Positions 54,051-63,418 of a stretch of 64,000 nucleotides of DNA are shown one piece after another. Positions within the stretch are counted from its first letter, which is position 1. Each line of letters opens with the position of its first letter. Origin of the DNA: a candidate division KSB1 bacterium (lineage in GTDB: Bacteria; Zhuqueibacterota; Zhuqueibacteria; Residuimicrobiales; Krinioviventaceae); assembly GCA_034521575.1 (NCBI GenBank), contig JAXHMJ010000005.1, positions 1,054,001 to 1,118,000 on the forward strand, in the 5' to 3' direction. The notes beneath the pieces were generated by a model that had not been told where the DNA came from, searched no databases, and worked only from the letters and a program-made list of their open reading frames with translations. The translations under genes were made by a program, and so were the position numbers.

Positions 54051-54422
54051 CTAATCTGCAAAACCGTTCAACCAGGTTGAGTTGATTCCGGGTGAACAGT
54101 TTGGCTTTTTGGACTCTTTCATATCCGATACGCAAGGCGCGGGCATAGGTTTGCACGTTTTTGCCGGCCGATTTTTCACCAGATTTTCAAAGAGCGATTC
54201 TTTGTACAGCTCGTCACAAGTCGTAATGATTTTTTCAACCGCAGAACTGTCTTTTGCTTCCAACAGCGGCAGGGTCGCGATGAGTATATCCTGGTTGGCA
54301 AGGGTCCCGGATATGTCTTTCAATTCTGCCAGATAGCGGTTGGACGCAGCATAGTGGCGCCGCACAAATTTTGTTTCAATATCAACAGGCGGCGGTAAAG
54401 GCCTCAGGATTGGCCCATTCAA
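54051..54422 (-). pseudogene. Fic-family N-terminal fragment, frameshifted and truncated
   Basis: LRPLPPPVDIETKFVRRHYA, IATLPLLEAKDSSAVEKIIT and DELYKESLFENLVKN are the Fic N-terminal domain, including the SAxE-type inhibitory helix. After KNRPAK the family sequence continues in another frame (NVQTYARALRIGYERVQKA), so one base is gained or lost near 54180. The coding sense stops near 54050 and the catalytic HPFxxGNGR domain is absent. A clear AAGGAG precedes the ATG. Confidence 0.75.
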
Positions 54423-54554
54423 ACGCTTTCTCCTTTCAACACCGTGCGCAGGGCAGCATAGAGCTTTGCAGCATCACCCATTCAGGTTTCGAATGATCAG
54501 TCCGTTTCCGTTCCGGTCCGCCCTTGTCTTTTGTCTCATTATTAATTAAATTAT

Positions 54555-54738
54555 TTATGCCGAAAAACACAAGCCCTTTTTTTTAAAGTCGACTTGATGC
54601 AGCGGTTCCATCACCATTTTTCCATTACCGGCAAAAAGATTCAGATCATCACCCACATCGATCTGAGCCTCCTCAAGAATATGTTTGGGTAGCGTGTAAT
54701 CCCTGACTGTTTCCCCATGTTTTGATTCCAGTATGCAT
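54555..54738 (-). pseudogene. MazE-like antitoxin with frameshift
   Basis: From the ATG at 54738, after AAGGAGG, one frame gives MHTGIKTWGNSQGL. The next frame continues LPKHILEEAQIDVGDDLNLF and KMVMEPLHQ. Together they make a normal SpoVT/AbrB swapped-hairpin antitoxin; one extra base near 54700 breaks it. No MazF gene follows. Confidence 0.7.
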
Positions 54739-55244
54739 ATTATAACCTCCTTTACATAGTAGGATATCGCAAGTCTATACATTATATCAAAAAAATCAAA
54801 AAGAGCATCATCGGAAGAGATCTTTAAGCAAGGTGTCATTGTATGACTGCGGGGCGAAAGCCCCCTTGAAGACGTCAGGAGGATACTGAGCTGCACACTT
54901 GCACCATCCCCTTGCATTGAGTGTGGAATGATTTTGAATCCAATCCCAAAGCGTATGCCTATGAAACAGGTCACTCGCCAAAGTTGCCGGTATCCTTGCG
55001 TTACCCTGTTTGCCTCCGATGCCGAAAATATTTTGAAAAAATAACTTGCATTTTCGCATCAATTCAATTAAAATAAGATTCATCCAGTATCCGGCCCGTA
55101 CCCAATCGAGACGTGTGCGTTACTCCTCTTGATTTTACCGGGCCGGATTCTTGAAAATTAACAGCATAGTGATATTAATGCCGGGGGCACATATTATAAC
55201 ACGGCATTTCAAAACACCCGGCTTTTACATTTTCAACAACTTAG
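54739..55244. other. 505-bp stretch, no supported gene
   Basis: Small frames exist (for example 54808-55083 on minus) but show no recognisable family or codon signal. An inverted pair CCGGCCCG / CGGGCCGG at 55089-55146 flanks a short stretch and could form a hairpin. Confidence 0.35.
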
Positions 55245-55270
55245 ACAGTACGTACTGCGGTACGTTCTGT
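55245..55270. promoter_or_regulatory. 26-bp palindrome upstream of AbrB-type gene
   Basis: ACAGTACGTACTG and CGGTACGTTCTGT form an almost complete palindrome (one mismatch, one wobble) ending 20 bp before the ATG at 55291. It shares 21 of 26 bases with the palindrome at 18895-18920. Position and symmetry suggest an operator for the AbrB-type protein. Confidence 0.55.
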
Positions 55271-55290
55271 TTCAAATCGGAGAGATTTTT

Positions 55291-55485
55291 ATGAGCAGAA
55301 AACGGACACATGGTAGTGGGCGGGAAAAAATCCGAAAACTTACCAGAACATCAAAATACTCCTATTACATCACGATCCCCAAAGCTTACATTGACAAACT
55401 GGGCTGGCGCGAACGGCAAAAAGTGGTGGTAGAGTTGGAGGGTGAAACGCTGGTGGTGCGGGATTGGGAGGAAAATGGAGAATAG
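55291..55485 (+). CDS. AbrB/SpoVT-type DNA-binding protein, 64 aa
   Basis: A small swapped-hairpin DNA-binding protein. SKYSYYITIPKAYIDKLGWR and QKVVVELEGETLVVRDWE are the beta strands and the IPKxxxxxLGW turn of AbrB/MazE-type proteins. The first 18 residues are basic and could add DNA contacts. It stands alone with no toxin after it, so a regulatory role is more likely than antitoxin. The palindrome 20 bp upstream is a plausible self-operator. Confidence 0.82.
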   Translation: MSRKRTHGSGREKIRKLTRTSKYSYYITIPKAYIDKLGWRERQKVVVELEGETLVVRDWEENGE

Positions 55486-55622
55486 CACGATCTGCCGCCG
55501 CTTCCGCTCATCATCGGACAAATGATCACCCTCGTGCAGCCCGTGCACCAATGTGGAGGACCGGCGTTTGCACAAAAACAGACCGGCGTTGCCGTCCAGC
55601 CATGTTTTGCAGGAGAAACAGT

Positions 55623-55886
55623 CTACACCCCATAGTGCACCCTCCACTGCCTCCCTGCAATCTCGTCAAATTTCCGTGTCATCTCTGCATCCCGGTTTGT
55701 CCATTGGGGGATGGGCTTTTTGGCGTTGGTATTGACCTTGCGGCGGCCCATGCGCTTCAGATAGCGGCGCGTGTCCTCATCCGCAATGCCGAGAAAGCGG
55801 TTGATGCGGTACAAGCCTTTTTTTCCGGGATTTAGGGAAATATCTTCAAACGCGATTGAGATGGATTCAGAAACGATTTCTTGCAT
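55623..55886 (-). CDS. hypothetical protein, 87 aa
   Basis: Not recognised. From the ATG at 55886 the frame reads MQEIVSESISIAFEDI, then YRINRFLGIADEDTRRYLKR, mixed alpha/beta and basic near the end. A longer start at 55925 adds a hydrophobic leader of low credibility. It converges on the AbrB-type gene. Real but degraded, or a chance frame. Confidence 0.3.
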   Translation of the reverse strand: MQEIVSESISIAFEDISLNPGKKGLYRINRFLGIADEDTRRYLKRMGRRKVNTNAKKPIPQWTNRDAEMTRKFDEIAGRQWRVHYGV

Positions 55887-55923
55887 TTGGCGGAGAATCT
55901 TTTTATATATATAAAGCAAAAAC

Positions 55924-55941
55924 ACCCCGGATAATCGGGGT
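55924..55941. terminator. hairpin, possible terminator
   Basis: A six-base GC stem ACCCCG/CGGGGT with a GATAAT loop. Read on the minus strand it is followed by GTTTTTG, as a weak intrinsic terminator would be; it lies upstream of the lipoprotein gene. Confidence 0.35.
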
Positions 55942-55980
55942 CAAAATACCATCACTTTGGACAGCAAAAAGGAAACAGAC

Positions 55981-56994
55981 ATGAAAAAACTGATTTGGAC
56001 AGGACTGGCGCTGGCCGTCATCGGATCGGGATGCAGCGGCAGTCAGGCGCCGGAGAGCATCGGCAGCATCCACCGCGACGACGCACGTATCAATACACTC
56101 ATCCCGCAGGATGCGGTCATCGAGGCGCTGGCCGAGGGATTCGAGTGGAGCGAAGGACCGGTCTGGTCAAACAAATATGAATCCGTGCTGTTTAACGATA
56201 TTCCGGAAAATACCACCTATCAATGGAACGACACGGACGGGCTGTCGATTTTTCTACGTCCGGCAGGGTATGCCGTGGGCGACAATCCGCCGGGCAATGA
56301 ACTGGGAAGCAATGGGTTGTATGTGCATCCGCAAACTGGCGATCTGCTATTCTGCGATCACGGCAACCGCTGCATCGCCGTGTTAAACCAGAACAACTGG
56401 ACCAAATCCATTCTGGCGGATCGATATGAGGGAAAAAAGCTCAACAGTCCCAATGATCTTGTCATCAGCTCAACCGGGCACATTTATTTTACAGATCCCC
56501 CTTATGGGCTCAAGCGCCCGGATTTCCCGAATCAGGAACTTGATTTTTCCGGCATCTTTCATCTCACTCCGGATGATGAACTGATCCTGGTGTCCGACGA
56601 ACTGGATCGGCCGAACGGCATCGGCCTGTCTCCGGACGGCAAAACGCTGTATGTGGCCAATTCCGGAAAACGCAAACTCTGGCTGGCGTTTGATGTGGCA
56701 ACAGACGGCAGCCCGGGAAAATCGCGCGTCTTTTTCGACGCCACCGGTTTTGACAAATACGGCCGGGGCGGCGGCTGTGACGGTCTGGCCGTGGATGAAC
56801 AGGGCAATATCTGGGCGACCGGTCCCGGCGGTGTGATGGTGTTCACCCCCGAGGGCGAGCACCTGGGCAGCATCGAAACCGGCACCGCCATTTCCAACTG
56901 CTGTTTCGGCGGAAAACACGGCAACGAGCTGTATATGACCGCGGATATGTATTTGTGCCGCGTCAAGGTCAATGTAAAAGGGCTCGGATTTTAA
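55981..56994 (+). CDS. SMP-30/gluconolactonase-family lipoprotein
   Basis: About 337 residues from the ATG at 55981 (AAAGGAA upstream). The signal peptide ends with lipobox VIGSGC. The six-bladed SMP-30 propeller is visible: FEWSEGPVWSNKYESVLFND, SPNDLVISSTGHIYFTDPPY, PNGIGLSPDGKTLYVANS and GGGCDGLAVDEQGNIWATGP. Metal ligands should be the early Glu (EGP), the Asn of SPND and the Asp of CDGL. Such enzymes hydrolyse sugar lactones; the export signal places it in the periplasm or envelope. Confidence 0.9.
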   Translation: MKKLIWTGLALAVIGSGCSGSQAPESIGSIHRDDARINTLIPQDAVIEALAEGFEWSEGPVWSNKYESVLFNDIPENTTYQWNDTDGLSIFLRPAGYAVGDNPPGNELGSNGLYVHPQTGDLLFCDHGNRCIAVLNQNNWTKSILADRYEGKKLNSPNDLVISSTGHIYFTDPPYGLKRPDFPNQELDFSGIFHLTPDDELILVSDELDRPNGIGLSPDGKTLYVANSGKRKLWLAFDVATDGSPGKSRVFFDATGFDKYGRGGGCDGLAVDEQGNIWATGPGGVMVFTPEGEHLGSIETGTAISNCCFGGKHGNELYMTADMYLCRVKVNVKGLGF

Positions 56995-57269
56995 CTGCAG
57001 CAACAATCCCGGCACGAAAAAGCAGTGCATATTTCTTTTATCGACTATTAAAACAGCTGACCCCATCAAAGGTACAAATAGTTGTGGTCAGTTGTTGATC
57101 AATGAAAACTCTCAGACAGGGTGGGTCGCGGAGAAAACCCGGATGATAAACGGTATTTCGATAGACACAGATATCCCTATAGACTTTTTGCGGGGAAACC
57201 CGGGGGCCCTGAATCATTTTAAAACCATCATTCGCCCGGCAGAAAAGACCGCATTCACCGTTCTTATTG

Positions 57270-58952
57270 TCAGCGCGGGATGATTATATCATTGCCTTCA
57301 TTCGGCCAGCGCGACCGGATGGACACGGTGTCGGAATAAACGAAAAAGACTTCCGCCGGCTGCCAGGGTAAGGCCTGTCCATAGCTGTAGCGGCCGTTCT
57401 CATCCGCATCGCGAAATCCCTGCAGCAGATAATCTCCCGGCAACAATCCCCGGAAGCGGAACGGACCGTCCGTCGGCAGGATGATTCTATGGGGTTTATC
57501 CGCATTTCGTTTGCGCGCGTACAGAAACACCGGACCCTGCGCAGCGGTATCCGGATCAATGACCGTACCGGCGATCTGTGACAGGGTATCGGGATTCCAG
57601 GTTTCAAAGTCCTGCTGCACCAGGGTATCGCTCAGTGCATTTCCGGCCCGGTCGGTTACAGCTGTGACGTCGAGACAAAAGCGATAATGGGTATGCGGCG
57701 CCAGTGAATCGGGAACAAAGCGCATACGCGCCAGATTCGGCCATTCAAAGCGTCCGCCTATCGTATCGGCACCCAGGGTATCGACCAGCGAAAAGGCCTG
57801 CTGCACAGACCACTGGTCCATGGCTTCGGAAAAGGTCATCTCAATTGGCGTGTCCGGTGGCTGCAGGCGGGTGGTGTCATTGGGGAACCGGGCTATAACC
57901 GACGCGGCGGCCGTATCCGGCTGAGCGGCGCCGTCAAATTCCAAAGTCGCGGAATCCGGCGGCAGGGGATTGTAAAACGTATCGTAAGCTTTGGAAATGC
58001 GCATGCGGTACGGGCCGGGACGCTGGGTTCCGGTCACCAGCCGCAGCACAGCGTTATTGCGAGAGTCCCAATAAGCATCGTATACAGCCAATGTATCGCC
58101 ATTCCGGGTCGGGGGCTGCAGAAACAGGGAATCCGGATGCGTTAGCATAGCTTTGGAGAAACGCACATTCAGGTGTATGGCATCGGGAGCCTCCGCCCTG
58201 GCGATCACCGGCGGCATCGTATCGCGCATCGCGGTGCGGATCCCGATCCACGGCGTTTCAGACGAGTCCGTGTACACATCGGCGGGCGCCACACCCAGCT
58301 TGTCGAATCCGGCGTTGTAGAGATTGTTGAGATCACGGTCCAATACGGCAAACAGACGATACCGGCCCGGAGCCATATAGTTGAGAGAAAACCCGCCGTC
58401 TTCCCCCACCTGGGTGATATACAGAGGCGACTGCCGGGCCGGATCAGGATTTAATGAATCATTGAGAGAATAAGCCCAGACTTTGGTTCCTTTGACCGGT
58501 TGATCCGAGTACACCTGTCCGGTTAATTGTCCGCGGTCAATAGACTCGCCGGTCGAAAACGCCAACGTAAAGGAATATCTCATGGAATTGCTGCGGCGGT
58601 CGCGGGTCCCGGCGCCGATAGTGATCACATAGGTTTTGTCCGGCATCAGGGGATCCTTAAACCGGAGGGTCAGTTCCCGGTCTTTTTTCCAGTCAAACTG
58701 CAGACGGTCGCGACTGACGAACGGGGTGATAAACACGAGTGGTTCACAGGAATTGGGCTGCACCGGTTCGCTGAACCGAATAATTACATCTGTCTGCGCC
58801 GAGACGCCGATGCTGTCTGCAGCAGGCACGGTTGAAAGCACAACCGGCGGGGTTTCATCCACCGGACCGCCGCCGGGATAGCCCTGTGAGGCGCAATGCA
58901 GTCCTGCAATCACTGCCGGCATCATGATGAGTATCAAACAAAAACGTCTCAT
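57270..58952 (-). CDS. exported Ig-like (Big_5) lipoprotein
   Basis: A 560-residue lipoprotein. The signal peptide ends with AGLHC (Cys 20). DETPPVVLSTVPAADSIGVS then DVIIRFSEPVQ is a Big_5/SbsA Ig-like domain, and a second lies near residues 345-450 (PDTPIEMTFSEAMDQW). The centre holds a carboxypeptidase-regulatory-like strand set (GRYRLFAVLDRDLNNLYN) and a related one near the end (GDYLLQGFRDADENGRYSYG). Known from Bacteroidota and relatives as surface proteins. Its ATG overlaps the glycosyltransferase stop by 4 bp, an odd operon pairing. Confidence 0.85.
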   Translation of the reverse strand: MRRFCLILIMMPAVIAGLHCASQGYPGGGPVDETPPVVLSTVPAADSIGVSAQTDVIIRFSEPVQPNSCEPLVFITPFVSRDRLQFDWKKDRELTLRFKDPLMPDKTYVITIGAGTRDRRSNSMRYSFTLAFSTGESIDRGQLTGQVYSDQPVKGTKVWAYSLNDSLNPDPARQSPLYITQVGEDGGFSLNYMAPGRYRLFAVLDRDLNNLYNAGFDKLGVAPADVYTDSSETPWIGIRTAMRDTMPPVIARAEAPDAIHLNVRFSKAMLTHPDSLFLQPPTRNGDTLAVYDAYWDSRNNAVLRLVTGTQRPGPYRMRISKAYDTFYNPLPPDSATLEFDGAAQPDTAAASVIARFPNDTTRLQPPDTPIEMTFSEAMDQWSVQQAFSLVDTLGADTIGGRFEWPNLARMRFVPDSLAPHTHYRFCLDVTAVTDRAGNALSDTLVQQDFETWNPDTLSQIAGTVIDPDTAAQGPVFLYARKRNADKPHRIILPTDGPFRFRGLLPGDYLLQGFRDADENGRYSYGQALPWQPAEVFFVYSDTVSIRSRWPNEGNDIIIPR

Positions 58953-60036
58953 AACCTCTCCGTTGTCTTGGATTGCCCGGTTTGCCTTAATATCGACTCG
59001 AGTTGATTCAGCACCCGGTCGGCTGTAAAGTGTTGTTTCACATAATCAAAGTTAAACAATCCCATGCGAATTCGCAACGCTTGATCGTCCGTTAGCTGTT
59101 TTAAATAGCTGCAAAGGATATCCGGATGCGGTTCATCACAGAGAAACCCCATTTTCCCATGCTGAAAAAAATCCTTGATACCGCCAGCGGGACAAGTGAC
59201 CACCGCGCATCCGAATGCCATTCCTTCCAGAACGGCGGTCGGCATACCTTCCCCGTAAGTGGTGGGCAGCAGCAGCACATCGGCCTTTTGCATCAGTCTC
59301 TTTTTGTCCTCACCCTGGACAAACCCGTGAAACCGCGCCGGAACTGATTGCGTTTGTGCATGCTGCTGTGCAGCTGTTAATTGCGACCCGATCCCGGCCA
59401 CATTTAGCTGGACATCCGGATGTGAGTATTGCAGCTGTTTGACCGCGTCCAGAGCGGGAAACAGACCTTTGCCGGGCTCCAGCCGCGCCATGAACAGAAT
59501 GCGCAGGCCCGGGGAGCCGGCTGTTTCACGAATACGCTGCTCATCCCAATCCGCGGTCTCGTCGTCATTGACAAACGTGGACAACCGGTACACCTTTCCT
59601 TTGAATCCCTGTTTACAAAGTGCAGACTCGAATTCAGAGGCCAGTACAATCACCGCCTCTGTCTTGAGTAATGCAAACCGGATGAATCCGGGGGCCAGTT
59701 GCTGCATTTTGTTTACAAACGACCAATCCCAGCCGTGAATAAAAACCACCGCTTTTTTGCGCCTGACCCGACATACATGCACAAACAGCATGTCTCGCAT
59801 GACGGATTTGAATCGCATCGAGGTATTGATCAGGACAATGGAATTGCGGGAGAGTTTCTGATTAAAACGGATAATATCGCCGACAAAGCGCAACACATTG
59901 CGAAACAAACCGGATTGCCCCAGACGTTTGCCGGTGATCATCAGATCAACAGGCAGGGTAAATTTGGGAACAAGGTGACGGAAAAAGTTACCGATTCCGC
60001 CGATACTGCGGATATCCTGGGTCAGGCATAATACAC
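58949..60036 (-). CDS. GT4-type glycosyltransferase with unclear start
   Basis: The ATG-started frame begins at 59941, but the coding sense continues upstream: LCLTQDIRSIGGIGNFFRHL is the expected N-terminal strand and glycine turn of GT4 enzymes and can be read from about 60036. No ATG exists there. The C-terminal half has the family marks FMARLEPGKGLFPALDAV, GFVQGEDKKRLMQ and YGEGMPTAVLEGMAFGCAVV. It should transfer a sugar from a nucleotide donor in polysaccharide synthesis. The 5' end overlaps the end of the FN3 protein, which itself looks cut off. Confidence 0.8.
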
Positions 60037-62595
60037 GACTGTCCGCTTTACCGTAGCTTCCGCATGAATACCACGGGGAGAAGAAGGAGGGGTAAAGTCC
60101 AGGGGACGGTCCGCCTGCAGATTCAGATTATCAAAGGCTACGGCATCGTTGTACGATCCCAGTCCCAGTTGTCCGGCGGGCAGGGACAGCGACAGTGAGA
60201 AACAGAGTTTTTTATTTACAGCGGCTTTGAGTTCACCATTGTAAAAAGCCAGATCAAACCGATGCTCCTGATCCAGATTGACCGTCAAAGGATACTCTTG
60301 AAACAGCACGCGTTCGCCGTTTTCAATATGATTCACCGCCACATTATATGTGTGTACCTGAACATACCAGTAGTTAAACGCGTCTTCATAGGCAAAGACC
60401 ACCGCGTAATCGGCGTGTGCGTTGGAGAGCAGGTCTTCCAGGCTTGACACGTGGCAGCGCAGATAAAACCGAGTCGAGTAAAATATACTGTGAGGGATAA
60501 TCATATACTCTCCCAGACGTTTTCCGCCCGGACTGTCAAAGGATGTGGATTCCAGAACAAGAGCCCGGTCTTTACCCTGTGGAATTATGTTCCATCTGTC
60601 CGGATTCAGAAACTGATAAGAGCTGAACGTGGAGGATTCAAAATCATCAAACCAATCTTTGAGAATCACAAAGCGCGGGGAATCCACACGGATCAGAGGA
60701 ACGGGAGTCACCGACTGGTCTGTCAGGTTACGCACAGTGACATAATAGGACATCCCGGTTTGCAATTCGGACACATTCAGGATCACAGTCTTTTCATCCG
60801 CGTCCAATACAGCGGAATTGACCGACCCGGAGGGATAGAGCGAATAATTGGATACCGTTTCCGCGGTCAGACGGCTGAGGGGCTGTGAGAATTTGATTTG
60901 AACGGAATGCCTGCCTGCGATCTCGACGTCACGAATCCGCGACACGCTAAAATCGGCCGGAGTGGTCAAGGATACCGTGGCGGGCTGTTCGGAGAGATTG
61001 CCGGCATTGTCCACGGAATAAACATTATAGCGATAAAACGTGCCGGCATCGAGTCCCGCATCGAAAAATTCCGTATTGAACACATCCGTGATATAGCTGC
61101 CATTGCGGTATAGTTTGTAAAAGCGGGGCTGATCGCCGTCCCGAGCCGCGTCCGGAGTGGTCCATTCTAGTCTGATGGTATTCGAATTGTCTTGATATCC
61201 CTGCAGATCATCCGGTTTCAGAGGCGGGATATCGTCCGGGTCCGAGGACTGTTGGCGCGCCGGTATTTCAAACATAAACAGATCACCGTAGGATGTGTTA
61301 TAGGTGCTTCGAAACACGATGCGGTTGCCCTGGCGATTGATGACCGCGTCCGGCGTGGCAAACTTGCCGGTCCGGCCTTGCACAGGCCGGGAGCGGTGAT
61401 GCAGCAGCCGCCTCACCTGGCCGGAGCCGTCTGTGGGAATTTCAAGAATCTCGCCCCAGAACGGCGCCCAAAGTTCATAGGGATCATCGGTGCGTGTAGA
61501 GGTCAGGGACACATACAGATAATCGCCGCCGTTGACGGAATTGCAAGCGGACATGCTGTAATGCGACCAGATCGGCACGTCTTTGAGCAGCCGCACATAG
61601 CCGTCGCGCAGGCGGATCGATATAAAATCGCCGGTGCTGATGCCGTCCAGGGCGTCAAACTCGGGATAACTGGTGGTGCCGGCGCAATAGACCACCTGTT
61701 CGCCGTAAGCATCCACTCCGGTCTCCCAGTGAATGATGCCTGGGTAAATTTGCCGCTGAAAATTCCAGTTTTTGTCATAGACCTCGATGCCGCGATAGCG
61801 TCCGATTCCGGGATCGGTCCCCCAGGCCACAATGATATAATCGCCGCGCGCGGAAATGGTCGCATAATCCACACCCACTGAACCCGATTTTGATCCCAGA
61901 CTGCCCAGATCAAAGGTGCTGACCGGGTGCTTTACATCTTTGATGAGATCATAGACAAACATTTCCTTTGCATCGCCGTCCAGCACCCAATAGCGGCCGT
62001 CATCCGACAGGTCGCCCTCTCCCCCGGATGGACCGATTTCACTGTACTCGTCGAACTTGCGCAGCACCACATAATCGTTCATACTGCGCACATCGTAAAG
62101 ACGAATCTCGTTGCCCACATAATTGTAAAAATGATAATTGGGATCCATAGTGACAGTCACCCCGTTCACGGTGTACTGTTTGGCCAGCGCCCAGCGGATC
62201 TGATAGGGACGGATATGGTCGCGTCCCAGCAGTTTGATGCGTTCGCCGGTCAGGCCGTTATAGAGAAATGTGGTTAACGGGTAATTGTCGCCGTCCCACT
62301 CGTTCTCAATGGCCAGAAAATAAAATCCATCCTTGTTAAAATAGCAGATTTCCGCGTTCGAAAAGTATCCTCCAACCACCTCATCGTTGAATCGGGAACT
62401 GTTGGTCATGCGGGTCACCCGAGTGCCAAACACCGGATCGCTGTAGGTACTGCCCACAGATAATGGCGGATGAAAGCTGTCATAATCCGGGGGAATGATT
62501 TTTTTATCCGTGTATAGCCCGATTTGTTCAGCTGCAGAGACGAGCCCGCCACCAAAGATCGCCAGACTGCAGAAAATAGCTGTAAAAAACTTCAT
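60022..62595 (-). CDS. exported beta-propeller/FN3 protein, C-terminus apparently cut
   Basis: About 857 residues from the ATG at 62595 (GAGGT upstream). Signal peptide FFTAIFCSLAIFGGGLVSA, then an N-terminal propeller-like half with repeats such as SDDGRYWVLDGDAKEMFVYD. An FN3 domain starts at IPPLKPDDLQG, with IRLEWTTPDA. A jelly-roll or LamG-like domain follows near residues 680-820. The last 20 residues (FTPPSSPRGIHAEATVKRTV) look like the start of another FN3 domain that stops after two strands, so the gene is probably truncated or frameshifted at its 3' end. Confidence 0.78.
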   Translation of the reverse strand: MKFFTAIFCSLAIFGGGLVSAAEQIGLYTDKKIIPPDYDSFHPPLSVGSTYSDPVFGTRVTRMTNSSRFNDEVVGGYFSNAEICYFNKDGFYFLAIENEWDGDNYPLTTFLYNGLTGERIKLLGRDHIRPYQIRWALAKQYTVNGVTVTMDPNYHFYNYVGNEIRLYDVRSMNDYVVLRKFDEYSEIGPSGGEGDLSDDGRYWVLDGDAKEMFVYDLIKDVKHPVSTFDLGSLGSKSGSVGVDYATISARGDYIIVAWGTDPGIGRYRGIEVYDKNWNFQRQIYPGIIHWETGVDAYGEQVVYCAGTTSYPEFDALDGISTGDFISIRLRDGYVRLLKDVPIWSHYSMSACNSVNGGDYLYVSLTSTRTDDPYELWAPFWGEILEIPTDGSGQVRRLLHHRSRPVQGRTGKFATPDAVINRQGNRIVFRSTYNTSYGDLFMFEIPARQQSSDPDDIPPLKPDDLQGYQDNSNTIRLEWTTPDAARDGDQPRFYKLYRNGSYITDVFNTEFFDAGLDAGTFYRYNVYSVDNAGNLSEQPATVSLTTPADFSVSRIRDVEIAGRHSVQIKFSQPLSRLTAETVSNYSLYPSGSVNSAVLDADEKTVILNVSELQTGMSYYVTVRNLTDQSVTPVPLIRVDSPRFVILKDWFDDFESSTFSSYQFLNPDRWNIIPQGKDRALVLESTSFDSPGGKRLGEYMIIPHSIFYSTRFYLRCHVSSLEDLLSNAHADYAVVFAYEDAFNYWYVQVHTYNVAVNHIENGERVLFQEYPLTVNLDQEHRFDLAFYNGELKAAVNKKLCFSLSLSLPAGQLGLGSYNDAVAFDNLNLQADRPLDFTPPSSPRGIHAEATVKRTVVYYA

Positions 62596-62629
62596 TATAA
62601 CCTCAAAATAATTAGAATGTTTAATCAAT

Positions 62630-63415
62630 TCAGCGGCGTTTTCGGAATAATCGGTTCCAGGCCAGTTTTCCCATCAGGAATATAAATACCGTGTTGGTGA
62701 TACAATAACGCTTCCACATGCGCCGGGGTTCCAGGATCAAGCGGAACAGCCATTCCAGGCCGGTTTCCTGCATCCAGCGGGGCGCCCGGCGCGTCGCCCC
62801 GCCCAAAATGTCAAAACTGCCTCCCACACCATGAATCACCCGGACGTTCAGATCGTTTTTGTGCCGTTTCACCCAGTTTTCTTTCATGGGTGTTCCCATT
62901 CCCAGCAGCAGTATATCCGGATCGGCTTTATTGATAGAAAGAACGGTCTCTTCCTCATCGTTCATGGTTTCAAAATATCCGTGCCGATAGCCCGCAATAT
63001 TCAGATTCGGAAACACGGTCTGCACGTAATCGATAGCTGATTTCAGCACAGCCTGACGGGCGCCCAAAAAATAAATCGTATAGCCTTTTTGAGCAGCCAG
63101 CCGGATCAGTTTTTCCATCAAATCAGTGCCGTTCACGCGTCCCGGAAGCGGATCACCCATCAGCCGGGATGCCCACACAATGGGCACGCCGTCCGCGCCG
63201 ACCAGATCGGCATTCCAGAGCACGTCGCGCAAATCAGGATCAGATTGAGCCTTGACCAGCTTGGCCGCGTTGATCACCACGATATGACATTGTCGTTTTT
63301 CTATAATCGCGGATTCCAGCCGCTGCACACAGCCGGATATCGACATGTGATCCACAGGACAACCGAGTAGATTTATTCTGTGAAATGTCAGCTCATTTCC
63401 AATTCGCGAACGCAC
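62630..63415 (-). CDS. WecG/TagA/CpsF-family glycosyltransferase
   Basis: A 261-residue GT26 enzyme that adds a sugar (often ManNAcA or glucose) to a lipid-linked acceptor. Family marks: HIVVINAAKLVKAQ, WNADLVGADGVPIVWASRLM with the catalytic Asp, GYTIYFLGA, and ILLLGMGTPMKENWVKRH, then GVGGSFDILGG. The C-terminal basic stretch (EPRRMWKRYC) is the usual membrane association segment. With the flanking GT4 genes it suggests exopolysaccharide or secondary cell-wall polymer synthesis. Its start lies 3 bp from the end of the upstream glycosyltransferase. Confidence 0.92.
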   Translation of the reverse strand: MRSRIGNELTFHRINLLGCPVDHMSISGCVQRLESAIIEKRQCHIVVINAAKLVKAQSDPDLRDVLWNADLVGADGVPIVWASRLMGDPLPGRVNGTDLMEKLIRLAAQKGYTIYFLGARQAVLKSAIDYVQTVFPNLNIAGYRHGYFETMNDEEETVLSINKADPDILLLGMGTPMKENWVKRHKNDLNVRVIHGVGGSFDILGGATRRAPRWMQETGLEWLFRLILEPRRMWKRYCITNTVFIFLMGKLAWNRLFRKRR

Positions 63416-63418
63416 GCA

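Noticed and set aside
57092-57283. Plus-strand 63-aa ORF between the SMP-30 and Ig-like genes
   Set aside because: No family features or convincing ribosome site; treated as spacer between converging genes.
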